DNA of 64,000 nucleotides, taken from positions 1 through 64,000 of the forward strand of contig NZ_JYJF01000026.1 of assembly GCF_000955975.1 (NCBI RefSeq), read 5' to 3'. Origin of the DNA: Saccharothrix sp. ST-888. GTDB taxonomy: Bacteria > Actinomycetota > Actinomycetes > Streptomycetales > Streptomycetaceae. Below, one piece after another: positions 1 to 7,924 of this stretch; position 1 is the stretch's first letter, and the number at the start of each line of letters is the position of its first letter. The notes beneath the pieces were generated by a model that saw only the letters and a program-made list of their open reading frames with translations, was not told the origin of the DNA and did no database searches. The position numbers and the translations under genes are program-made.

Positions 1-731
1 CGCCCCCAGTGACACGGCGGCGCTCCGCACCGCCGGGACTCAGGAAGCGATTCCTCCCGGGCGTGAACGCCCGGGGTTCCTCGCTAGATCATGCTGAACG
101 AGGTCCCACCGGCGGTCCCGAAGGCCGCCGCCAGGGATGAACCCTGGCCGCGTCTCGGGGACGCTCGCGTTTCGCGGAGAGGCGGGCCCAGCCGTCAGCG
201 GCTGGACCCGCCCTGACCGGCCGGCCCAAGGATGCCCGCACACCGGCTCAACGACACCCCGACCGGCCGGTTCCGCGCCGTTCGGCCGCCGGGGGTTACT
301 GCTCGTCCTGGTCGTCGTCCACCGCGGCCGGGTCGCGCAGCGGACGCAGGGCCCCCTCGGGCTGGGAGGGAGTGAAGGCGTACCGGCCCAGGCCAGCGCG
401 GGCACGGCCGCCAGCCCGGCCGAGGCCAGCGCCTCGACATCCTCGCCCGCCCGCGGGCTCTCCGCCACGTCGCCCGGCTGATGCCAAGGTCAGCGGCGAG
501 GTCGTGGACCTCTACCTCGCCGCCGCTCTCGTCACGCTCCGCATGCTGATCCGACGCTCAAGGTCATCGCGCACCTCCCTGACGAACTCGCCGTTCCGTT
601 CAGAGAGTTGCGCGATGGCTGCCCGATGACCCGGGGCTACTCCAGGATCCCTGCTGCACCACTCCACCGGACGCCATCCAGACCTACCGTCCGGGCCGAC
701 ACCCAGCAGCTCGGCAGCGCTCGGGCCCTCG
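1..731. other. gene-poor left edge, possible decayed gene
   Basis: No reading frame here is convincing. On the minus strand, coding-like pieces in different frames run from about 640 down to 297, for example a stretch rich in acidic and HTH-like residues near 460-560 and a C-terminal-looking end DDDQDEQ stopping at 297. They are broken by stops and frame changes, so a decayed gene is possible but cannot be named. The extreme left contains an IS200/IS605-like hairpin, listed separately. Nothing else is supported. Confidence 0.35.
45..88 (-). repeat. IS200/IS605-type end hairpin (remnant)
   Basis: A perfect 8-bp stem, CCCGGGCG at 56-63 and CGCCCGGG at 68-75 with loop TGAA, is flanked by the near-symmetrical words GATTCCTC and GGTTCCTC. 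This layout is typical of the right end of IS200/IS605 elements in Streptomyces, where it sits just after tnpB and overlaps the guide RNA of TnpB. Read on the minus strand, the matching tnpB would lie to the right, but no TnpB-like frame is found there. It is therefore probably a solo remnant. Confidence 0.4.
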
Positions 732-1568
732 TCAGTCGGCCGCCGCGGCGCCGTCCACCCGGATCAGGCCGAGATCGGCCATGGCCTCCGCAAAAGCCGG
801 GCCGTCCGTCTTGCTCCAGTCGGGGTCGTAGTAGGGGAACCGCTCGGCATCGTACTCGTGGCCGGCCTGCAGGAAGAGGTCGATGTAGTCGTGGGCGGCC
901 CGCCGCTCGGCTTCGGTCTCCGGGACGGCGACGTACGAGACGCTCCACTGGGCCCGGAGCCTTCCGAACAGGGACGCGTGCCAGAGTCGCACGTCGAACA
1001 CGATGAGGTCGCCCGGACGGCAGTCCAGGCTCGTCCCCGGCCACCAGTCGGCCTCACCGGCTTCGTCCAGGGGGCTGTCCAACGGCCAGGCCGCCCGGTA
1101 GTCGGTGAGCCGGTCGCTGAACTCGCCGCGGTGGGAGCCCGGAATCACCCGGAGCGCGCCGGAGTCCGCGGTCAGCGCACTGAAGTAGGTGACCATCTTC
1201 ACCGCGCGCAGCGCGGGAGCAGCGGCGTCCCGATGCCACGGGGAGGCGTCGTTGTAGAGCATCCCCTTGGCCGGCTTGGGCATGACCGGGCCGTCGAGCA
1301 GGGCCTCGCCGAGCTCGACCAGACGCGGGCCGGCGACGAGGCGCCGGCTCGTGGCGCTGCCCTCCCCCATCAGCGGCAGGTAGTAGCCCATGGAGCCGGT
1401 GACCACGTCGGGGATCTCGGTGGGCAGGTCGTAGGCACTGGCGAGCTGCGCCCTCACCTCCGCTTCGAGGGAGGCGACGGTTCCGGCGTCGAAGAAGCCT
1501 TCCAGCCTGAGGAAGCCGAACTGCCGGAAGGAGGAGAGCTGGCGGGGGGAGAGGACGTACTGGGTCAC
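732..1568 (-). CDS. phytanoyl-CoA dioxygenase (PhyH) family oxygenase
   Basis: A 278-residue Fe(II)/2-oxoglutarate-dependent oxygenase of the PhyH family. The iron triad is visible as H112-x-D114 (PWHRDAA) and H197 (RLWHAS), and Arg203/Arg205 just after it could bind 2-oxoglutarate. The GTG start at 1568 overlaps the stop of the upstream aminotransferase-glycosyltransferase gene by 4 bp (GTGA), so the two are probably translationally coupled. PhyH enzymes in metabolite clusters usually hydroxylate or desaturate an amino-acid or sugar carbon; the substrate here is unknown. It lies at the left end of the cluster. Confidence 0.88.
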   Translation of the reverse strand: MTQYVLSPRQLSSFRQFGFLRLEGFFDAGTVASLEAEVRAQLASAYDLPTEIPDVVTGSMGYYLPLMGEGSATSRRLVAGPRLVELGEALLDGPVMPKPAKGMLYNDASPWHRDAAAPALRAVKMVTYFSALTADSGALRVIPGSHRGEFSDRLTDYRAAWPLDSPLDEAGEADWWPGTSLDCRPGDLIVFDVRLWHASLFGRLRAQWSVSYVAVPETEAERRAAHDYIDLFLQAGHEYDAERFPYYDPDWSKTDGPAFAEAMADLGLIRVDGAAAAD

Positions 1569-3628
1569 GATGCCACCTCTGCTGTCACGACCGATGCGGC
1601 CGACGTGGACGGTGCGGCCGACGTCGCGCCCGGCACGGGCGATTCCGGCGTTCGGTACTCCGGGGTGGACATGCCGCCCAGCCGGTACCGCAGGGTCGGC
1701 ATCCCGGTGCATCCGACGGGGATGTCCAGCCGGTGGATCTGCTCCAGCAGGATGTCGTCCTCGCCGACCCGGGCCTGTATCTCCGCTTCGCTCCGGGTGC
1801 GCCGGAAGGTCAGCAGGCGCAGCAGATCGCGGCGCAGCAGCCACGCCCCCATGTCGACCATGCCGTTCAGGCCCGCCCCGGGGATCACGGCGCGGTCCCG
1901 GACGACCGGGCTGCCGGGTTCCAGCACCCGGACCGCGGACAGGTGCTCGAACAGCTCGGCGGCGGCCTCCGAGGGCGGCAGCCAGGGGAAGCGGTCCACG
2001 GTGGCGGGCGAGCCGGAACGGTCGATCAAGGTCCGCCAGGAATGCGCCGCCGGATAGCCCGCGTCGGCGACGGCCAGCAGGGTGGACAGGTGGTCGGGCT
2101 CCCATTCGTTGTCGTCGTCGAGGAAGGCGACGAAGTCCCCGGTGCACCCGGCGGCCGCCAGCTCCCGGAGCGCCGCGATCCGCGCGAAGGGCTCGTCCGG
2201 CAGCACGCCGTCGGCGCCCAGGGTGACCACGGCACAGCCCGTGTCCGCGACGGCCGCCGGGACCTGGTCCGCGTCCACCCACACCGTCAGCCTGACGTCG
2301 GCTTCGACGTCCTGCTTCGCCACGCCGGCCAGGGCGGCTTCCAGGGTGTCCCGCTCTCCCCTGGTGACCATGACGACCTCGATGGTCGGACGGTCCTGCG
2401 GCAGTGCGGGCCTACCAGCGGCCGGTTCCCGGTCGAGTGCCCGGAGCGTGGCCGCCAGATCGACCAGCCGGGACTCGTCGGCGAGGAAGGCGTGGTGCGG
2501 CACCACCACGTATTCACGGTGCCAGGTCCGGGAGTGGGGCAGCGCTGCGTCGGGGGCCCGCAGGGCGGCGTACTGCTTGATGGTCTCCGGCAGGTACAGC
2601 GGCCCTTCGACGACCGGCGGGTACACCGAGTCGAGGATCAGGCCGGTCTGCGCCTCCACGGCCGCGATCACCTCGGCCGGGCTGCCGACACCGGCCGGGA
2701 CGCGCACCGCGACGCCGTAGAACGATCCGCCGGCGACGGCGCTCCGGTCGGCGGCCATCGACCACCGGCTCCCGTCTAGGGCCCCGGCCAGGATCGCGGC
2801 TCCCTCCGCACGGCGCCGCGCCTGCCGGTCGAACCTGGCCAGCTGGTCGACGAGCAGCGCCGCGGCGAACTCGGGCGGCGAGTGGTTGGCCCCGTGGAGC
2901 AGGTGCGCCGGTTCCAGCTCGTTGGCAGCGGTGCGCGACACCACGTCGGTGCGCCGGCGCGAGTCCATGACCAGCGACTCCAGCCGGGCGGCCGTCTCCG
3001 GGTCGTCGGTGAGGACCGCGCCGCCCTCGCCGCTGGTGATGATCTTCGTGGCCTGGAGACTCAGGATGGAGACGTCGCCCAGCGAGCCGATCCTGCGTCC
3101 GTCGGCGGTCGTCCCGAACTGGGTGTGGGAGGCGTCCTCGACCACCGGCACCCCGGGGAACCGGGCCCGGGCCGCATCCACGTCGAAGTGCTGCGCGTAC
3201 AGATGGATGCCGAGGATCGCCGACGGCGCCTCGGTCAGGGTCGCGAGGTCGCCGCACGGCGATTCGGGGGTGGCGTCGAAGAACACCGGCGTGGCTCCGA
3301 CCCGCAACACCGAGGTGGCGCAGCTGACCCAGGTGGTCGCGGTCATGGCCACGGTGTCACCGGGCCCGATGCCCAGGGCGTGCAGCGCGGTCACGATCGC
3401 GCTCGATCCGCTGGTGACCAGGACGCAGTGCCGGCGGCCGGACATCCGCGCCACGGTGGCCGCGGCGGCGACGTTCTGCGACTTCCAGATGGTCTTGCTG
3501 CCGCTGACGGCCAGCCGTCCGCTCTGCAGCGCCCTGATCACCGCCCGCTCGGTGTCCTCGTCCATTTCGGGCCAGCGCGGCCAGCCGGAAACCGTCCGCC
3601 CGGGTGACGGAGATGGTGCATTGTTCAT
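1565..3628 (-). CDS. DegT/DnrJ/EryC1 aminotransferase fused to a family-2 glycosyltransferase
   Basis: A 687-residue two-domain protein. Residues about 1-400 are a DegT/DnrJ/EryC1/StrS-type PLP fold, with the PLP lysine at K195 (LQATKIITSGEGG) and the conserved VEDASH segment before it. Residues about 415-660 are a GT2 glycosyltransferase domain with the start EVVMVTRGERDTLE and a metal-binding DDD at 504-506 (AFLDDDNEW). The junction is an Ala/Pro-rich stretch near 400-412, and the frame is continuous throughout. The aminotransferase half probably installs an amino group on an NDP-ketosugar or a cyclitol, and the GT half would then move a sugar. Such fusions are uncommon. The ATG at 3628 has AGGA upstream. 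Confidence 0.85.
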   Translation of the reverse strand: MNNAPSPSPGRTVSGWPRWPEMDEDTERAVIRALQSGRLAVSGSKTIWKSQNVAAAATVARMSGRRHCVLVTSGSSAIVTALHALGIGPGDTVAMTATTWVSCATSVLRVGATPVFFDATPESPCGDLATLTEAPSAILGIHLYAQHFDVDAARARFPGVPVVEDASHTQFGTTADGRRIGSLGDVSILSLQATKIITSGEGGAVLTDDPETAARLESLVMDSRRRTDVVSRTAANELEPAHLLHGANHSPPEFAAALLVDQLARFDRQARRRAEGAAILAGALDGSRWSMAADRSAVAGGSFYGVAVRVPAGVGSPAEVIAAVEAQTGLILDSVYPPVVEGPLYLPETIKQYAALRAPDAALPHSRTWHREYVVVPHHAFLADESRLVDLAATLRALDREPAAGRPALPQDRPTIEVVMVTRGERDTLEAALAGVAKQDVEADVRLTVWVDADQVPAAVADTGCAVVTLGADGVLPDEPFARIAALRELAAAGCTGDFVAFLDDDNEWEPDHLSTLLAVADAGYPAAHSWRTLIDRSGSPATVDRFPWLPPSEAAAELFEHLSAVRVLEPGSPVVRDRAVIPGAGLNGMVDMGAWLLRRDLLRLLTFRRTRSEAEIQARVGEDDILLEQIHRLDIPVGCTGMPTLRYRLGGMSTPEYRTPESPVPGATSAAPSTSAASVVTAEVAS

Positions 3629-3794
3629 CGGCGTCAGGTCCTATCCGTCCGGTGGTGAGCGGAGCCAGTGCACCAGCCACGGATCAACGCCAGATCTACA
3701 CCGTGTACGCAGGCTGTCGATCCGGCATAGAGATCGCATCCATCGGCGGCTGATTGGCTACGGGAAAAGCCGATTCAGTTTTGGAGTCCTCACG
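3629..3794. promoter_or_regulatory. divergent promoter region
   Basis: This 166-bp gap lies between the leftward fusion gene (ATG 3628) and the rightward oxidoreductase gene (ATG 3795) and must hold both promoters. It is noticeably more AT-rich in its right half than the flanking genes. A GGAG ribosome site at 3783-3786 serves the rightward gene. No clear SARP heptamer repeats could be assigned by eye. Confidence 0.5.
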
Positions 3795-4736
3795 ATGAGC
3801 ACCCAGACCGGCCGACCCCGCATCGCCGTCGTCGGCGGCGGAAGGATCGGCAGCACCCACGCCCGCAATCTCGTCGAGCTCGGAGCCGACGTCACCGTGG
3901 TCGAACCCGACCCGGCGCGCGCCGCGGCGCTCTCGGCCGGACTCGGCTGCCGCGTCGTCCCGGACGCGGCCGGGCTGCCCGGTGCGGACGGGGCCGTGGT
4001 GTGCACGCCGACCGACACCCATGCAGCCGTGGTCACCGGCCTGCTGCCCCTCGGGATCCCGGTGTTGCTGGAGAAGCCGTGCACGGCGCAGCCGGAGGCC
4101 AGCGCACGCCTCGGCGCGCTCGCCGACGCGGCCGGGGTGCCCCTGCGGATCGGCTTCCAACGCCGGTTCTCCCCGGAGTACGCCGCGCTGCGACGGGAGT
4201 GCCGCGCCCGGCCCGGCCAGTTCGAATTCGCCGTGTTCACCAGCTTGGACGGGGCCGCGCCGCCCCAGGGGTACCAGGTCGCCGGCGGCAGCCTCGCCTT
4301 CGACCTGCAGATCCACGACATCGACCTGGTCCTGTGGCTCTTCGGGTCCGAGGTCGTCGAGGTCTCGGCGTCGCAGAGTGCCGCCGGCGCGGCGGCCGAC
4401 CTCCTGGTGACCACGTTGACGCTGGCCTGCGGGACGGTGTGCTCCGTGGTGAGCAAGCGGGCCAGTCCGGGCGGCTGCCAGGCCTATGCCGAGCTCATCG
4501 GCTCCCGCACGCTGCTGGACACCCGGCCGCTCACCGCTCCGGGCCCGCACCCCGACTTCCGGTCCCGGTTCGCCGCGGCGTACCGCGCCGAGATGGCGGC
4601 GTTCCTCGCGTTCGTCCAGGGCGGGCCGGACGAACTGCCGCACTGGCGGGACGCGGTGGCCGCGGAGACGGTCTGCGCCCGGATCGACGAGGCGCTCAGT
4701 CCGGCGGGCGCCTACGCCGGGGCGTCCGTTGGCTGA
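3795..4736 (+). CDS. Gfo/Idh/MocA family NAD(P)-dependent sugar oxidoreductase
   Basis: 313 residues. The N-terminal Rossmann motif is AVVGGGRIGSTHARN, followed by the family's CTPTDTH and LLEKP segments, where the lysine of EKP is the usual catalytic residue, and a second conserved patch LQIHDIDLVLWLFG. Members oxidise a sugar or inositol hydroxyl to a ketone. Together with the two DegT aminotransferases nearby this suggests oxidation followed by transamination, as in NtdC/NtdA or WbpB/WbpE pathways, to make an amino sugar. The gene is alone on the plus strand, about 100 bp before the SARP gene. Confidence 0.88.
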   Translation: MSTQTGRPRIAVVGGGRIGSTHARNLVELGADVTVVEPDPARAAALSAGLGCRVVPDAAGLPGADGAVVCTPTDTHAAVVTGLLPLGIPVLLEKPCTAQPEASARLGALADAAGVPLRIGFQRRFSPEYAALRRECRARPGQFEFAVFTSLDGAAPPQGYQVAGGSLAFDLQIHDIDLVLWLFGSEVVEVSASQSAAGAAADLLVTTLTLACGTVCSVVSKRASPGGCQAYAELIGSRTLLDTRPLTAPGPHPDFRSRFAAAYRAEMAAFLAFVQGGPDELPHWRDAVAAETVCARIDEALSPAGAYAGASVG

Positions 4737-4895
4737 GCGCGGATCGGGCCGCCGCGAGGGCCCCTGCGGCCGCGCGGCCCGGCTCGCGCCGACCGATCCG
4801 CCGCACACCCGCTCGCAGGCCGGCGCGGGTGCCGGATGACAGCACCGGGTAGCGCCGCGGAATCCCGCGGCTTGGACGCACGACCGGGACGGGAC

Positions 4896-6860
4896 ATGTC
4901 CGAGGGCCCCTTCACGTACGACATCATGGGACCGATCCGCGCCGGTCTGGACGGCGCCCCGCTCCCCCTGGGCGGCCCGCAGCAGTGCGCCGTGCTCACG
5001 CTGCTGCTGATCCGGGCCGGCGAGTCGGTCCCGCTCCACGAGATCAGCGACCTGCTCTGGCAGGACGACCCGCCGGCCACCGCGGCGAACGTCGTCCACC
5101 ACCACATCAGCGCGCTGCGGCGCATGCTCGAACCGGAGCTGGGCCGGCGCGACGCCGGACGCTGGCTGCTGCGCAGCAGCGTCGGCTACCGGCTGGACGT
5201 CGATCCGGGCTCCGTCGACCTGCACGTGTTCCGCCGGCTCGTCGAACGCGGCCGCGACCGCGCCGCCCGGTCCGACTGGGAGCAGGCGGCGAGCCTGTAC
5301 AGCGAGGCGCTCGCGCTGCGGCGGGGCGCCGTGGGCACCGGCTGCCCGCAGAGCGTCGTCGACACCCCCTTGTTCCAGGCCGCCGAGAACGAGTACGCCA
5401 AGGCGGTGGTGGAGGCCGCGCGGATCCACCACCGGATCGGCCGCGGGCACTGGATGCTCCCCCTGCTCCGGCTCACCGCGGAGCGCTATCCGCTGGACGA
5501 ACGGCTCCAGGCCGCCCTGGTCCGCGCGCTCGGGGCGGCCGGCCGCCAGGTCGAGGCGCTCGACATCTACCGGCGGATCCGGACCACGCTCTCGGAGGAG
5601 CTGGGCATCGAGCCCGGCGACGCGCTGCGCGCCGCCCAGACCGCGGTGCTGCGGCAGAGCGCTCGCCCGGACACCACCGCGGATCCGGAGGACACCGCGC
5701 CCGCGCCGACCACCGCGGACCCGCACCCGGCCCCGGCCCCGGCCCCGGCCCCGGCCCAGCTTCCGCCCGGCCTGCCGGTGTTCGTCGGCCGGGACGAGGG
5801 GCTGGCCCGGATCCTGGCCCTCGCAGCCGACGCCTCCGGCCCGGTCGTCGCGACGATGAACGGCATGGCCGGCATCGGGAAGACCGCGCTGGCCGTGCGC
5901 GCGGCCCACCTGCTGGCCGAGCGCTTCCCCGACGGGCAGCTCTTCGTGAACCTGCACGGCTTCGACGACTCGGCCGCGCCCCTCGCGCCCGCCGACGCGC
6001 TGCGCTGCCTGCTCGAATGCCTCGGCCAGCCGGCCGGGGACCTGCCCTCGACCCTTCCGGGTCTGACCGGCAGGTACCGCAGCCTGCTGGCCGACCGCAG
6101 GGTCCTGATCGTGCTCGACAACGCCAGGGACGCGCAGCAGGTCCAGCCGTTGCTGCCGTCGGCGCCCGGCTGCATGGCCCTCGTCACGAGCCGCAACGTG
6201 CTCGAACAGCTGCTGGTCACCCACCACGCCCATCCGGTGTCCGTGCCGCCGTTCAGCGTGGGAGAGGGCCGTGCCGTCCTCGAGCGGCACCTCGGGCCGT
6301 CCCGGACGGCCGGTCGGGCGCGGGCCCTGGAGGCGATCGTCGAGTCCTGCGGCGGGGTGCCGATCGCCCTGGCGGTCGCGGCCGCGCGCGCGTCGTTGAA
6401 CCCGGGCCGGCCGCTGGAGTCGATCGCGGGAGAGCTGCGGACGGCGGCGAACAGCCTCGACGCCTTCTTCTCCCCCGACCCCGACCTCGACCTGCGCCGC
6501 GCCCTGACCTGCTCGTACCGGGTGCTCGACGACGCGACGGCCCGGCTCTTCCGGCGCCTGGGCGAGGGCGCGGTCCGCCGCATCCGGGTCGAGGCCGCGG
6601 CCGCGCTCGCCGGGTTGCCGCTGGGCCGCTGCCGGCAGCTGCTGGCCGGCCTGGTCGCCGAGTCCCTGGTCTCCGAGCCGTCGCCGGGCTGCTTCGAGCT
6701 GCACCGGTTCGTCGCCGACTACGCGCTCGAAGCCGAGCACCGCGTCGATCCGCCCGCGGCACGGGCCGCGCCGGCGGACTGCGCGGGCGGCCGCGCCTGG
6801 CACCGCGCCGCGCCCGCCCGCCGCCCGGCCCACCGGCTGGCGGCCCCGTCGGCCGGTTGA
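4896..6860 (+). CDS. SARP/AfsR-type transcriptional regulator with NB-ARC ATPase domain
   Basis: A 654-residue pathway-type activator. An OmpR-like winged-helix DNA-binding domain occupies about residues 8-95 (TLLLIRAGESVPLHEI... HHHISALRRML). A BTAD helical domain follows to about 245, then an Ala-Pro linker (DNA of repeated ccggcc near 5728-5758), then an NB-ARC ATPase with Walker A GMAGIGKT at 323-330 and Walker B RVLIVLDNA. It lacks the TPR C-terminus of full AfsR. It is the only obvious cluster-specific regulator and probably activates both operons flanking 14.7 kb. I chose ATG 4896 because SARPs start close to the ILGP-like strand; ATG 4836 in the same frame would add 20 residues. Confidence 0.87.
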   Translation: MSEGPFTYDIMGPIRAGLDGAPLPLGGPQQCAVLTLLLIRAGESVPLHEISDLLWQDDPPATAANVVHHHISALRRMLEPELGRRDAGRWLLRSSVGYRLDVDPGSVDLHVFRRLVERGRDRAARSDWEQAASLYSEALALRRGAVGTGCPQSVVDTPLFQAAENEYAKAVVEAARIHHRIGRGHWMLPLLRLTAERYPLDERLQAALVRALGAAGRQVEALDIYRRIRTTLSEELGIEPGDALRAAQTAVLRQSARPDTTADPEDTAPAPTTADPHPAPAPAPAPAQLPPGLPVFVGRDEGLARILALAADASGPVVATMNGMAGIGKTALAVRAAHLLAERFPDGQLFVNLHGFDDSAAPLAPADALRCLLECLGQPAGDLPSTLPGLTGRYRSLLADRRVLIVLDNARDAQQVQPLLPSAPGCMALVTSRNVLEQLLVTHHAHPVSVPPFSVGEGRAVLERHLGPSRTAGRARALEAIVESCGGVPIALAVAAARASLNPGRPLESIAGELRTAANSLDAFFSPDPDLDLRRALTCSYRVLDDATARLFRRLGEGAVRRIRVEAAAALAGLPLGRCRQLLAGLVAESLVSEPSPGCFELHRFVADYALEAEHRVDPPAARAAPADCAGGRAWHRAAPARRPAHRLAAPSAG

Positions 6861-6883
6861 CGCCCTACGGCAACCGCCTCTCC

Positions 6884-6919
6884 CGCGCCCGGCGCCGGCT
6901 CGTCCCGGCGCCGGGCGCG
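6884..6919. terminator. strong bidirectional terminator
   Basis: A perfect 15-bp GC stem (CGCGCCCGGCGCCGG at 6884-6898, its complement at 6905-6919) with a 6-nt loop sits between the convergent stops of the SARP gene and the epimerase gene. There is no T-run, as is usual in Streptomyces. Confidence 0.75.
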
Positions 6920-6940
6920 GCCGCACGTCGCGCCGGTCCC

Positions 6941-7924
6941 CTACACGAGCGCCGGCACCGCGCGCTGGTACGCCGCCACGTCGGCGATGATCGTGGCCAG
7001 ATCGTGGCGCGGCCGGTAGCCGATCTGCGCGAAGGCCTTGGCGCAGTCGGGCGCGCGGCTGGGCACCTCCTCGAAGCCGGGACCGTAGGTCTCGTAGGCC
7101 TCCTGGTACTCGACATGCACGATCTCGCTCGACGACCGCGTGACGGCGACGACCCGCCGGGCCAGCTCGGCGATGTCCACCTGTTCGAGGCCGCCCAGGT
7201 TGAACGTCCCGCCGTGGGCGGTCCCGTCCTCCAGCAGCGCGACGAGCGCCGGGACGATGTCGAGCACGTGGCAGAAGCAGCGCCGCTGCCCCCCGCCGCC
7301 GTAGACCGTCAGCGGCTCGCCCGCCAGCGCCTGGCCGACGAACCGCGGTACGACCATGCCGTAGCGCCCGGTCTGCCGCGGCCCGACCGTGTTGAACAGC
7401 CGCACCGTGACCGCCCGCAGCGCGTGCTTGGCCACGTAGCCGTGGGTCAGCGACTCCGCGACCGCCTTGGCCTCCGCATACGTCCAGCGGCTCAGCTGGG
7501 GCGGGCCCAGGATCTGGTCGTCCTGCTCGGTCAGCCGCGGCTTGCTGTTCTTGCCGTACACCTCGCTGCTCGACGCCATCAGGATCGGCACGTCGTGTTC
7601 GTGCGCGGCGGCGAGGACGTTCTCGGCGCCGCGGATGTTGGTCCGCAGTCCGCCGAGCGGGTCCTCCAGGATGTTGAACACCCCGACCAGGGCGCCGAGG
7701 TGGAACACCCGGTCGACCGTGGCGACCTCGCGTCGCACCAGTGCCTCGTCGCAGACGGAGCCGGTGACGGTGCGCAGGCGCGGGTGCCTGCGCACCGACG
7801 CCAGATTGTCCAGGCTCCCGGTGGTCAGGTTGTCGAGGACGACGACTTCGTCCCCGGCCGCCAGCAGGTGTTCGGTCAGGTGGGAGCCGATAAATCCGGC
7901 TCCTCCGGTCACGAGGCTTCTCAT
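6941..7924 (-). CDS. NAD-dependent nucleotide-sugar epimerase/dehydratase/decarboxylase
   Basis: A 327-residue extended short-chain dehydrogenase. The cofactor motif GGAGFIG lies at 7-13, the acidic residue binding the adenosine ribose is in LDN near 30-32, and the active site is Ser118-120 (MASSSEVYG) with Y149-x3-K153 (YAEAK). The middle segment (RYGMVVPRFV, LTVYGGGGQRRCFCHV) resembles UDP-glucuronate decarboxylases and 4-epimerases more than RmlB. It is the last gene of the leftward operon and its ATG overlaps the stop of the glycosyltransferase gene by 4 bp. It probably shapes the NDP-sugar used by the glycosyltransferases; the exact reaction cannot be fixed. Confidence 0.87.
   Translation of the reverse strand: MRSLVTGGAGFIGSHLTEHLLAAGDEVVVLDNLTTGSLDNLASVRRHPRLRTVTGSVCDEALVRREVATVDRVFHLGALVGVFNILEDPLGGLRTNIRGAENVLAAAHEHDVPILMASSSEVYGKNSKPRLTEQDDQILGPPQLSRWTYAEAKAVAESLTHGYVAKHALRAVTVRLFNTVGPRQTGRYGMVVPRFVGQALAGEPLTVYGGGGQRRCFCHVLDIVPALVALLEDGTAHGGTFNLGGLEQVDIAELARRVVAVTRSSSEIVHVEYQEAYETYGPGFEEVPSRAPDCAKAFAQIGYRPRHDLATIIADVAAYQRAVPALV

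Noticed and set aside
5728..5758. Short CCGGCC-type repeat resembling a micro-repeat
   Set aside because: It encodes the Ala-Pro linker between the BTAD and NB-ARC domains of the SARP; no separate element is needed.
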